A stretch of DNA of 64,000 bases from Bacteroidota bacterium (GTDB lineage: Bacteria; Bacteroidota; Bacteroidia; B-17B0; Aurantibacillaceae): contig JAFLBH010000001.1 in assembly GCA_017303905.1 (NCBI GenBank), positions 1,155,809-1,219,808 of the forward strand, given 5' to 3'. Shown here one piece after another: positions 29,519-38,055 of the stretch (positions are counted from its first letter, which is position 1; every line of letters starts with the position of its first letter). The position numbers and the translations under genes were made by a program. The notes beneath the pieces are model-generated. The model searched no databases and had not been told where the DNA came from. It was given only the letters and a program-made list of their open reading frames with translations.

Positions 29519-29553
29519 AACGGATTGCAAAAACTGCAATCCGTTTTTGTTTT
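29519..29553 (+). terminator. Rho-independent terminator of gcdH
   Basis: 11-bp perfect stem AACGGATTGCA (29519-29529), loop AAAAC, TGCAATCCGTT (29535-29545), followed by TTTTGTTTT. It lies 23 bases past the stop. Confidence 0.88.
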
Positions 29554-29560
29554 AAATTTG
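29553..29560 (+). promoter_or_regulatory. Candidate -7 box of rpe
   Basis: TAAATTTG, a perfect match, 16 bases before the rpe ATG and just after the gcdH terminator. No TTG at proper spacing. Confidence 0.4.
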
Positions 29561-29576
29561 TATTAAAATTCACATC

Positions 29577-30227
29577 ATGGCACATCTAGTGGCACCATCT
29601 ATTTTATCGGCCGACTTCGCAAACATTCAGCGCGATGTTGAAATGATTAATAAAAGTGAAGCGGATTGGTTTCATGTGGATGTGATGGATGGTTTTTTTG
29701 TTCCTAATATTTCTTTTGGTTTTCCTGTTATAAAAGCCATTAAAAAGCATGCAAAAAAACCATTGGATGTGCATTTAATGATTGTTGATCCGGATCGTTA
29801 CATTACTACTTTTAAAGAAGCAGGTGCAGATGTTTTAACGGTTCATATGGAAGCTTGTACACACTTACATCGTACTTTACAAAGTATTAAGGCAAATGGC
29901 ATGAAGGCCGGTGTTGCTTTAAATCCTCACACAAATATTCATACGCTTGAAGATGTTATTTGCGATGTGGATTTGGTGTGTTTAATGAGTGTGAATCCCG
30001 GGTTTGGCGGACAAAAATTCATTGAGAATACTTATCATAAAGTGGCGGTTCTAAAAGCCATGATTAAGAATAAAAAAGCACACACCTTAATTGAAATCGA
30101 CGGTGGTGTTGATTTAAATAATTACAAAAAATTATTGCAAGCGGGGGCAGATGTTCTTGTTGCGGGCAATACAGTTTTTGCAAGTTCTAATCCAACCGAA
30201 ACCATTAAGCAGTTAAAGCTGGCTTAA
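29577..30227 (+). CDS. rpe: Ribulose-phosphate 3-epimerase
   Basis: 216 residues, a TIM barrel that interconverts ribulose 5-phosphate and xylulose 5-phosphate in the pentose phosphate pathway. Motifs: 'APSILSADFANI' (N-terminal strand), 'WFHVDVMDGFFVPNISFG' with metal-binding His/Asp, 'DVHLMI', 'VHMEA', 'MSVNPGFGGQKFI' (phosphate/active-site loop), 'EIDGGVDLNN' and 'AGADVLVAGNTVF'. Length and motifs are complete. The nuclease gene starts 13 bases after the stop, so the two may be co-transcribed. Confidence 0.97.
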   Translation: MAHLVAPSILSADFANIQRDVEMINKSEADWFHVDVMDGFFVPNISFGFPVIKAIKKHAKKPLDVHLMIVDPDRYITTFKEAGADVLTVHMEACTHLHRTLQSIKANGMKAGVALNPHTNIHTLEDVICDVDLVCLMSVNPGFGGQKFIENTYHKVAVLKAMIKNKKAHTLIEIDGGVDLNNYKKLLQAGADVLVAGNTVFASSNPTETIKQLKLA

Positions 30228-30240
30228 TTTTATTTTTTTG

Positions 30241-31731
30241 ATGTCGCAGGAACTTTATAAAATCAGTAAATCAGGTTTTTTAAAGTATGACCAATGTCCG
30301 AAAGCGTTTTTTCTCTATAAGAAGTTTCCTTATTTACGTGATCCTATTTCAAAGGAAAAACAATTGACGTTTAATCGCGGCCATGAAGTGGGACATTTGG
30401 CGCAGCAATTATTTCCCGGAGGCGTGGATGCATCTGTTGATGCTAAAGGTGCAAATGATGTTGCACTAAAAACACAGCAATTATTACAAAACAACATAAC
30501 TACCATCTATGAAGCTACTTTTGTTTTCAATAGTGTATTGATAATGGTGGATATTTTGCATTTCGACGGAACAAAATGGAATGCCTACGAGGTGAAAAGT
30601 TCTTTGAAAATTAGTGAAGTGTACGTGAAAGATGCTTGCCTGCAATATTATGTTTTAAAAAATGCATTGCCTGATTTCTCAGATTTGTTTTTAGTGACTT
30701 TAAATGGGGATTATGTTAGAGGAGATGAGTTGGAATTAAATAAGTTGTTTAAGAAACGCAATATAAGTTCTGATGCTGAGAAAAATCTGGAATTTTTCAC
30801 CCACAAAGTTTCAGAAATAAATTTAATGCTTGAAAAAAATGTGACACCGGAAATTGCGATCGGAAAGCATTGTTTTTCACCCTATGCCTGCGATTTTACC
30901 GGAACCTGCTGGAAAAATATTTCCAACGAAAAATCAGTTTTTAAAATCGGGAAGTCAGACCGAGATACATTGTTTAATTGGTATAAAAGCGGACAAGACA
31001 CAGTAGATAAAATTGAACTGACTAATGAAATAAAACCTCACATAAGAATTCAGATTGAATGCATAAAGGAGAATAAAGAATATTTCAATTCAATGGAGAT
31101 AAAAAAACTCCTGAAAAACATTGGTATCAACAGCTGTTTTATGGATATGGAAGTGTGGTCGCCGGCTGTTCCAAAATACAAAGGACATAAACCATTTGAG
31201 CAATTGCCTTTTTTGTTTTCTGTTTGTCATCGTAAGAATAGTGAACTGAATTATTACCATCATTTGATTTCGGAAGGAAGTAATGACATTAAAGCATTTG
31301 CTGTAGCTTTAATTTACGCTTTGGAGAAATTCGATAACGTTGTTGTTTACGATAAAAACCTGGAGCTGCAAGTCATCGCGAAAATTGAATCGATGTATCC
31401 CGAATTCTCAAAAGATTTTGAAAAAATACGAAGGAAGATCATTGACTTATCCGATTTGGTACAAAATTTCTATTACTACAATCCTAAATTTAATGGGAAC
31501 TTTTCTCTGAAAGCCGTTGCTGATATTCTGGATGAAACAGCTGATTATAACAAGTTGGAAATTCAAAGCGGTATTACGGCCATGTATAAATATGAAGCTT
31601 TGTTGAATGAACCAAATCCAATTATTAAGGAAACCTATAAACAACAGTTAATAGATTACTGTAATCTCGATACCTTAACTTGTTTGAAGTTTTACGAGTA
31701 TTTACTCGAGAAAATTAGGGAGCAGGAGTAG
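30241..31731 (+). CDS. RecB-type (PD-(D/E)XK) nuclease fused to a DUF2779 / exonuclease-like domain
   Basis: 496 residues. The N-terminal half is a RecB-like nuclease: Asp104 ('LIMVDILHFDG'), Glu117-x-Lys119 ('YEVKSS') and Gln135 in 'ACLQYYVL' fit the D-ExK-QxxxY pattern. Cys19 ('KYDQCPKAFFL') with Cys211, Cys217 and Cys223 resemble the four ligands of the iron-sulfur cluster in Cas4/AddB nucleases. The C-terminal half fits DUF2779 and looks DnaQ/RNase H-like, with Asp302 and Glu304 ('CFMDMEVW') at its start and Asp477 in 'YCNLDTLTC' at its end. The frame opens at a TTG (30238); the ATG at 30241 is used. There is no CRISPR array nearby. A DNA repair or processing role is inference. Confidence 0.82.
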   Translation: MSQELYKISKSGFLKYDQCPKAFFLYKKFPYLRDPISKEKQLTFNRGHEVGHLAQQLFPGGVDASVDAKGANDVALKTQQLLQNNITTIYEATFVFNSVLIMVDILHFDGTKWNAYEVKSSLKISEVYVKDACLQYYVLKNALPDFSDLFLVTLNGDYVRGDELELNKLFKKRNISSDAEKNLEFFTHKVSEINLMLEKNVTPEIAIGKHCFSPYACDFTGTCWKNISNEKSVFKIGKSDRDTLFNWYKSGQDTVDKIELTNEIKPHIRIQIECIKENKEYFNSMEIKKLLKNIGINSCFMDMEVWSPAVPKYKGHKPFEQLPFLFSVCHRKNSELNYYHHLISEGSNDIKAFAVALIYALEKFDNVVVYDKNLELQVIAKIESMYPEFSKDFEKIRRKIIDLSDLVQNFYYYNPKFNGNFSLKAVADILDETADYNKLEIQSGITAMYKYEALLNEPNPIIKETYKQQLIDYCNLDTLTCLKFYEYLLEKIREQE

Positions 31732-32974
31732 TAGCAGCACCGCTTTCTTTATTCTGACTCTTAAATGCATCAAAGTCGAATGTTAAAGTGAAACGCAAGG
31801 TGTTTTGAAGCGGGTTACGTAAAGTAGTTGGAATTAAGTATGCCATATCTAAACCAAAAACACTGTAACGTACACCTAAGCCAATATTAAAAAACTGACG
31901 AGCTCCTTTGCTTTTATGTTCGAAGAAATAGCCCGCACGTACAGCAAATTGTTTGGCATACCAATATTCGAAACCTGCAGCGATATTAATCTCTCTTAAT
32001 TCTTCTTTAAATCCTCCTGGCGCATCATTAAACGAACCGAAAATACCGGCCATTACCGGACGGTTTGGATCTTTACCACTTTCAATAATCGGAGCGCCGG
32101 TAGCTTGATCAATGGCCACCGCAGTTGAATCGGTACCATTCACCGTTTTCATTTTTTGGTAAACCGGTGGAGTAGGCACTAAAAGTTTATTTAAATCAGC
32201 ATACATGCCAAAAGTGTTGTAATCATCAATATCAAATTTCAATCCACCACCTAAACGTAAATTAATAGGAATGTAATTTTTAACGGTTGTATAAGAAATT
32301 TTACCGCCAATGTTTGTAAAGGCTAAACCAATTGTACCGGTTGCTTTTTTATCTGCTAATTCCCAACCTTTTTTGGTTTTGTAAGTCATGGTTACATCGG
32401 TTGCAACGGTTTGACCTGCCTTGGTAGACTGACCGTTACTTAAGGTAACACCACCAGTTAAGTTAGAGTTGATATAACGGAACGCGATACCAACTGCAAA
32501 AGTTTCAGATAGTTTTTGCGAGTAAGCTACATCAACAGCAAATTCGTTTGGTTTAAATTGTCCGGTTGTGTTACCCATGATATCGGTAAATGTAATATTA
32601 CCAAGAGAAAAGTATCGTAATGATGCACCAACTGCGCCTAGCTTACTTACCTTTTTATAAAAACTCACATACGATAAACTGATGTCAGGAACTAATTGAC
32701 GTAACCATGGTGTATAGGAAATACCAAAGCCCATGTTTTTTTCCGCAAAAGCCAACTTTGAGCAATTCCAATGAATAGAATTCACATCTGCCGGGGTAGC
32801 AGCGCCAACTTCGCCCATTCCTCCCTGACGCGAATCCGGAGCAATTAATAAAAATGGAACAGATGTGGTAATAGGATTAATACCACCGCTTAATTGCTGA
32901 GTGCTAATTTGTGCTTTAGCAGAAAACAAAAGCGACAAACAAAAAATAATAACAACAAAATTCTTAATCTTCAT
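31715..32974 (-). CDS. porV: T9SS outer-membrane protein PorV (LptO)
   Basis: 419 residues. The signal peptide (MKIKNFVVIIFCLSLLFSAK, cut after AQ) is followed by the PorV signature 'PFLLIAPDSRQGGMGEVGAA' and 'ADVNSIHWNCSKLAF', then a FadL-like 14-strand barrel with 'GISYTPWLRQLVPDISLSYV' and 'FGLDMAYLIPT'. PorV binds cargo C-terminal domains and hands them to PorU for cleavage. The frame opens at 33004, but ATG 32974 starts the signal peptide. The stop overlaps the end of the convergent nuclease gene by 17 bases. It is the second gene of porU-porV. Confidence 0.96.
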   Translation of the reverse strand: MKIKNFVVIIFCLSLLFSAKAQISTQQLSGGINPITTSVPFLLIAPDSRQGGMGEVGAATPADVNSIHWNCSKLAFAEKNMGFGISYTPWLRQLVPDISLSYVSFYKKVSKLGAVGASLRYFSLGNITFTDIMGNTTGQFKPNEFAVDVAYSQKLSETFAVGIAFRYINSNLTGGVTLSNGQSTKAGQTVATDVTMTYKTKKGWELADKKATGTIGLAFTNIGGKISYTTVKNYIPINLRLGGGLKFDIDDYNTFGMYADLNKLLVPTPPVYQKMKTVNGTDSTAVAIDQATGAPIIESGKDPNRPVMAGIFGSFNDAPGGFKEELREINIAAGFEYWYAKQFAVRAGYFFEHKSKGARQFFNIGLGVRYSVFGLDMAYLIPTTLRNPLQNTLRFTLTFDFDAFKSQNKESGAATTPAP

Positions 32975-32982
32975 AAAATCCT

Positions 32983-32999
32983 GTTCACTTCGAGTGAAC
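32983..32999 (-). promoter_or_regulatory. Hairpin between porU and porV
   Basis: Perfect 7-bp stem GTTCACT (32983-32989), loop TCG, AGTGAAC (32993-32999), between the porU stop (33010) and the porV ATG (32974). On the mRNA it is followed by CAGGATTTT-ATG, a Shine-Dalgarno-like CAGGA. No U-run, so not a terminator; it may set the porV/porU ratio or mark an mRNA processing point. Confidence 0.45.
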
Positions 33000-33009
33000 C
33001 TCAAATGTA

Positions 33010-36000
33010 CTAATTTAAAATTACTAATTTTTCAGTTTTTTCGGCTTTTTTATTCTCTGAGCCTAAAACACTTATCTTATAAATATAAACCCCTTTTGCA
33101 AGTTTGTCGCCATATTCATCTTTACCGTCCCATTCAATTCCGGGCGACCTAAATCCTTCGTTATAAACATTCTCACTAATTGTTTTTACCATTTTCCCGC
33201 TAATTGTGAAGATTTGAATATTTACTTTAACAGATTGACAGCACTGATTGTTCTCGAAAAAGAATTGTGTTTTTGTAGTAAATGGATTTGGATAATTTAG
33301 AACATGAGTTAAAGCCATATCTGCGGATTTTGCAACCACAAAATCGGTGTAAGAAGTAGAGGAATTATTTTGCACATCCCAAACTTTTAAACTTAAACGG
33401 TGTGAGCCTTCAGATAGTTCCGTAAATGGATATTTAATTTTTCCGCTTTGATATGAGTTTAAATCAGCCTCATAATAATCATTAAGGATAATTGGTTTAC
33501 TTGAATTCTCATCTAAAATAGCAGTAATGTCATGTCCAATTCCGGTTCCTACAGTATTAATACCACTCGAGTCAGACACTTCGGCATAAATGTTTGGCCG
33601 TTCATTCGTAGTGCCTCCTGATACAAACTTTTTATCATTCATATAGAGGTTTAAAGTTGGTCCGGCATTATCAGGAATAACATTTGAAGCCGAGCCGCCT
33701 ACATAAAAATTATTGTTATAACCATGAGCATCCTGTACACCATTATGTGCGTAATAACTTAACTTTCCGAAATCGAAATTATATGAAATATCTTTTGGAA
33801 CAATAAAGGAAAATTCGAAATCACCATTTTTAACTTGTACTTTACCTTTATAAATAATGTTTTTTTGTTGTTTGAATTTAAACGGACCTAATGAAGTAAC
33901 AGAGCCGGGGTCGTTTCCTAAACAAGTAATTTCTTGTTCTTTGTCAAATACCGTGGGATTAAGTACGCCATTAAAGGAGGTTAGTTTTGCACCGCCAATG
34001 TTTCCTACATAGCCCTTAATGGTAACCTTAGCTAAAGCTTTTAAAGTGTCGCTGCTGGTAACTGTTACAGGATTGTTATTTATGTGTGTAGTATAAACTT
34101 TTTGTTGCGGATAAGCCAGTCGTAATGCAGGATCTCCAAGTAAGTGAAAGTTGAGATAATAAAAACTAAATCCGGCATTTCTTTTTGTTAAACGCACCAC
34201 ATCTCCAAGCGCCGGCATTTTCCCTCCAGGAAGTGTATCAAAAATATAATCGTATAACACAGAGTTAAGCGTAAAGTTTGTATTTGAGAAAGCAAGACGT
34301 ACAGTTGTTAAAAGAGCAATGACCGCACCGTTAGGATTCAAGAAGCAAAGTTCTCCTGCAGATGTACGGTCAGGATCATCAAATCGGCTGAATTCGCAAG
34401 TGGCCGTAATAAACAAAGGCATGTTGCACTTATTGGTGTAAGATTGTATTTGTCCAATTTCAAGGTAACGCTCGTGACCTAATCCAACCTCCCCGCCATG
34501 TCCGGTATAATTTATAACCAAACATCCCTTCGCAATACGCTGATCAATTGCGGTATTAACATCATAATAACGCTGACCTCCCGGACTAGAATATTGTAAG
34601 TAAGCATCCGAATATATTTTATCGATGTTGTATTCAGGATGATTTACTTTAACCTTATTCGCTAATGCATCTGCATCGGTCAAGTGTGTTTGATAATCTT
34701 CGTCATCAGCAATAAATGAAACCCAGTTTCTCCAATCTCCCTGAGGAAAGCAAGAAGTGGTATTACAAAGATTCTCATCGGCTGTAACAGAGTAATTAAA
34801 ATTCTTTTTATAATAAGCTTCTACTTTATCAATGGCGGCATAAGCTTCGTTGTTTGTTTTAACAGGAAAGCGTCCAACGCCTACATCAACCATGGCCATT
34901 CCCCATTCATCACCCTCAGCATCATCCATCCATCCAAAGAAGTCATCACACACTGTTGATAGCGTAGGATTCCATGAATTATCTTTTGGGTATCCGGTTT
35001 CGTAAACCGGCAACATAGAACTATTTCCTGAGGCATATCTGTCTTTCACTCTATATGAGCCATCGCCAAATAAAAGTAAATACTTTACTTGTTTTCCGGT
35101 TGATAAATTTTTGTTGTAAAGCATCCGTACGAAATCACGAATGGCAGTAGGATCGGGTTTGCCTGAAGAAAACTCATTGTAAACTTCATCAGCTGTAACA
35201 ACCGATGTGGTTAAAGTATCATATTGCTGATGTAATTGCGCGAGTTTTTGCGCGTATGGCAAATACCCCGGATAGGTTACAATGACATAATCAGCTTGTG
35301 CAACATTGTGTAAATTTTGATTCGCGATTTTCTTTACAAACTTAGGCGTGAGATAGTCGGCTCCGTTATGGATAACGAACTCTCGAAGCGAATCGTTTTT
35401 GAAAACAAACTCAAGTGTTGAGCCGCTTAAAGAATATTGTTGGTTGTTTACATCGAAAATATTGGTGACATCCCAAACGGAAATATTTGAATTATTGTTC
35501 GTGTTAATACTGTATTTAGTCACATTACCAGCACCAACGGTTCTTAGATCACGGAAACTAAATTGTGAATTATTAAAAACGAGGTTACGACGACAATTAA
35601 AAATAATTTTATCAAGCCATCCAACTACGCCTGGAGTTTGTTTACTTACTGTGAAGTTTAATAATGAAGTACTATTACAAAGCGCGTAATTACACATCGA
35701 ACCTCGTGATGCATAATCACCTAAATAATCATTTACATTTACAGCAGGTGAGGTAAAAGAAAAAGCAGAGCCGCTAAAAGAAACATTATAAGTTGAGTTA
35801 CTTAAACCTCTTGCGGCAATTTTCACAAAGGCTCTTACAGTATCACCAATCACTAAATTAGGTATAGGAAAATTGAAACCGTAAGAAGTATTAAAATCAT
35901 AATATTCGCCGTAAAATTCAGTTCCTGATTTAATGAAGTTAGTAGAATTTACTTCATGATAATCGTAATAATCATAGGTACTGGAAGTGTTTAATGAAGT

Positions 36001-36933
36001 TTCTGTAGAAGACGGTCTGTCAATAATTCTTTTTCCGGGACCAAGATCAGTCGTTAAATAATAGTATGTTGTATCAGAGTAATAATTTAATTTATTAAAG
36101 AAGTTAAGACAAGAATTCGCATGCGTTTTATCAAGTAACCATTGATTTGTAGCCTGACCATAAAACAAAATATAATCACTTACATCGAATGAATTATCGT
36201 TTTCTCCGGCAACAATAATGGCATTTTCTTTTAAATCATCATGTCGGTAAGCAGAATTTAATTCCGGTAACATATAACCACCGTTTCCGTAGATGCGAAT
36301 GTTTTTAGGATTAACGGCTGTCACATCAACTCCAATTGAAAGAAGAAAGTTTTTGTCAATTTTGTGAACCCCCGATTTTGTTATGCCAATTTTATACCAG
36401 TTTCCGGAGGATAAGACAGAGTTATTTGTAAAGGAAGATGAAGACTGAAGCTTTTGAGTATTCGGAGATTCAATGGTTGTCCAATTAACTTTGTAAGATA
36501 AAAGTTCTTCAACTTGTCCGGCATTATTAATGCGATAAGGCGTTATTTTTAAAGTTCCTGTTTTCTGTTGCTTTTCCTGAACGGTAATTATTTTTGTATT
36601 GAAATCTGAAGAAATGTTTTTACCAAAAGCAGTGAGGATTTTTTGAGCTATTTCAGATGAAACAACCGAAGTTTTGATATCCGTTAAAGTAGCATTTAAA
36701 TCTTCATTTAATCGTACACTTTTATTTACCGCGAAATAAGGACAATTATTTGAAGCCACATCATAATGTGCGTTTTCAAGTTGAATTGGGAATTTTGTAT
36801 TGTCGGATAACTTGCTTTTAAAAGCATTTCCCGGACGAACCGTGGTAGTCAAGCCGTTAGCTTGTTTTTGACTATAAAGCAACCCTATTGCCAAAACTAA
36901 CGTAATAGTATATAAGAAATTAGCGTTTTTCAT
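33010..36933 (-). CDS. porU: T9SS sortase PorU (gingipain-like C25 protease)
   Basis: 1307 residues, full length. The signal peptide (core 'FLYTITLVLAIGLLYSQ') and a long N-terminal region with 'SSGNWYKIGITKSGVHKID' (PorU-type) are followed by the C25 peptidase domain with the catalytic dyad His812 ('NYTGHGGEVGLGHERYL') and Cys846 ('LFITATCEFSRFDDPDRTS'). A C-terminal type A-like domain comes last ('LNYPNPFTTKTQFFFEN', 'GVYIYKISV', 'EKTEKLVILN'). PorU removes the C-terminal signal of T9SS cargo and attaches cargo to anionic lipopolysaccharide at the surface. It is first in the porU-porV operon and divergent from porP. Both catalytic residues are present, so it should be active. Confidence 0.96.
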   Translation of the reverse strand: MKNANFLYTITLVLAIGLLYSQKQANGLTTTVRPGNAFKSKLSDNTKFPIQLENAHYDVASNNCPYFAVNKSVRLNEDLNATLTDIKTSVVSSEIAQKILTAFGKNISSDFNTKIITVQEKQQKTGTLKITPYRINNAGQVEELLSYKVNWTTIESPNTQKLQSSSSFTNNSVLSSGNWYKIGITKSGVHKIDKNFLLSIGVDVTAVNPKNIRIYGNGGYMLPELNSAYRHDDLKENAIIVAGENDNSFDVSDYILFYGQATNQWLLDKTHANSCLNFFNKLNYYSDTTYYYLTTDLGPGKRIIDRPSSTETSLNTSSTYDYYDYHEVNSTNFIKSGTEFYGEYYDFNTSYGFNFPIPNLVIGDTVRAFVKIAARGLSNSTYNVSFSGSAFSFTSPAVNVNDYLGDYASRGSMCNYALCNSTSLLNFTVSKQTPGVVGWLDKIIFNCRRNLVFNNSQFSFRDLRTVGAGNVTKYSINTNNNSNISVWDVTNIFDVNNQQYSLSGSTLEFVFKNDSLREFVIHNGADYLTPKFVKKIANQNLHNVAQADYVIVTYPGYLPYAQKLAQLHQQYDTLTTSVVTADEVYNEFSSGKPDPTAIRDFVRMLYNKNLSTGKQVKYLLLFGDGSYRVKDRYASGNSSMLPVYETGYPKDNSWNPTLSTVCDDFFGWMDDAEGDEWGMAMVDVGVGRFPVKTNNEAYAAIDKVEAYYKKNFNYSVTADENLCNTTSCFPQGDWRNWVSFIADDEDYQTHLTDADALANKVKVNHPEYNIDKIYSDAYLQYSSPGGQRYYDVNTAIDQRIAKGCLVINYTGHGGEVGLGHERYLEIGQIQSYTNKCNMPLFITATCEFSRFDDPDRTSAGELCFLNPNGAVIALLTTVRLAFSNTNFTLNSVLYDYIFDTLPGGKMPALGDVVRLTKRNAGFSFYYLNFHLLGDPALRLAYPQQKVYTTHINNNPVTVTSSDTLKALAKVTIKGYVGNIGGAKLTSFNGVLNPTVFDKEQEITCLGNDPGSVTSLGPFKFKQQKNIIYKGKVQVKNGDFEFSFIVPKDISYNFDFGKLSYYAHNGVQDAHGYNNNFYVGGSASNVIPDNAGPTLNLYMNDKKFVSGGTTNERPNIYAEVSDSSGINTVGTGIGHDITAILDENSSKPIILNDYYEADLNSYQSGKIKYPFTELSEGSHRLSLKVWDVQNNSSTSYTDFVVAKSADMALTHVLNYPNPFTTKTQFFFENNQCCQSVKVNIQIFTISGKMVKTISENVYNEGFRSPGIEWDGKDEYGDKLAKGVYIYKISVLGSENKKAEKTEKLVILN

Positions 36934-36989
36934 GTTGATTATTGCAAAAATAACGATTGATATGCCAAAATATTGTTCAAATAAATTTT

Positions 36990-37018
36990 TTGTATTTAAA
37001 AATAGATTATTAAATTTG
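36990..37018 (+). promoter_or_regulatory. Textbook Bacteroidota promoter of the second porP/sprF gene
   Basis: TTG (36990-36992), 18 bases, TAAATTTG (37011-37018), 30 bases before the ATG at 37049. Both elements match the consensus. This placement supports 37049 as the start. Confidence 0.7.
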
Positions 37019-37048
37019 TCTAGCCCTAAGTGGCACTTAACTTCTTGT

Positions 37049-37996
37049 ATGACTAAGAGATTTGGATTATTTTTATTTTTAATCCTTGGGATTTTCGTCG
37101 ATTCTAAGGCTCAGGATCCGCAGTTTACGCAGTTTTACGCTAATCCAACGTATCTTAATCCTGCATTCGCAGGTACAGCACGTTGTCCGCGTATTTGCTT
37201 AAACTATCGTAATCAATGGCCCAACTTATCTGGTACATATGTTACTTACAGTGCTTCTTATGATCAACATTACGATGCAATTGGTGGTGGATTTGGATTA
37301 TTAGTTACTACTGATGACCAAGCTAAGGGGACGCTTAAAACTACAACCGCGAGTGGTATGTATTCTTACCATTTGGCTGTTAACCGCGAATTCTCTCTAA
37401 AATTCGGATTACAAGCAACTTACTTCCAAAAAACCTTAGATCGAACAAAGTTGAATTTCGGGGATATGATTGATCCTCGCCGTGGTTTTGTATGGAATAC
37501 AAACGAAATCGTGCCTTCTCAAACTAAACGTAACGCCGATTTCTCTGCAGGTGTTTTAGGTTATAGCAAGCGTTATTTCTTCGGATTTGCAGCACACCAT
37601 ATTACTCAGCCTGATGAAGGTTTATTAGGAGTTTCTAAATTACCGGCTAAGTTTACCGTACATGGTGGTGCTATTATTGAATTGGAAAAAGGTGGAGCTA
37701 GTTACTTATCACCAAACGTTTTATTTCAGGCTCAACAAAAATTTACCCAGCTTAATTTAGGCCTTTATTATGTTAAAGGAGCTTTCGTTGCCGGTTTATG
37801 GTATAGAAATTTAGATGCTGTAATCGCCTTAGTGGGAGTTCAAACTAAAGCCTTTAAATTTGGATACAGCTATGACGTAACTGTTTCAAAATTAGCAGGT
37901 AACACTGCCGGTTCGCATGAAGTATCCTTGCAAATACAGTTCGAGTGTAAACCTAAAAAGAAGAAATACAGAACCATCAGCTGTCCATCTTTCTAA
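37049..37996 (+). CDS. PorP/SprF family T9SS outer-membrane protein
   Basis: 315 residues with a signal peptide (MTKRFGLFLFLILGIFVDSK, cut after AQ) and the PorP/SprF signature 'DPQFTQFYANPTYLNPAFAG' and 'ICLNYRNQWPNLSGTYVTY'. Beta-barrel strands run to the C-terminus ('EVSLQIQFECKPKKKKYR', an unusually basic tail). The frame is open to 36932, overlapping porU, but that extension has no signal peptide, so ATG 37049 is preferred. It stands between porU-porV and gldJ, so it probably works as part of the core T9SS. Confidence 0.93.
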   Translation: MTKRFGLFLFLILGIFVDSKAQDPQFTQFYANPTYLNPAFAGTARCPRICLNYRNQWPNLSGTYVTYSASYDQHYDAIGGGFGLLVTTDDQAKGTLKTTTASGMYSYHLAVNREFSLKFGLQATYFQKTLDRTKLNFGDMIDPRRGFVWNTNEIVPSQTKRNADFSAGVLGYSKRYFFGFAAHHITQPDEGLLGVSKLPAKFTVHGGAIIELEKGGASYLSPNVLFQAQQKFTQLNLGLYYVKGAFVAGLWYRNLDAVIALVGVQTKAFKFGYSYDVTVSKLAGNTAGSHEVSLQIQFECKPKKKKYRTISCPSF

Positions 37997-38055
37997 CAAT
38001 ATTTGTAACCTTATTAACTTTTTTTCGTTATAGCCTTACATTAAGCTCAAAAACT

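Noticed and set aside
30241..31731. cas4 gene of a CRISPR system
   Set aside because: The RecB/Fe-S features are similar, but the extra DUF2779 half and the absence of cas1/cas2 or an array argue against it.
36932..37048. Upstream extension of the second porP/sprF gene
   Set aside because: It overlaps the start of porU, lacks a signal peptide and lies before the consensus promoter's start point.
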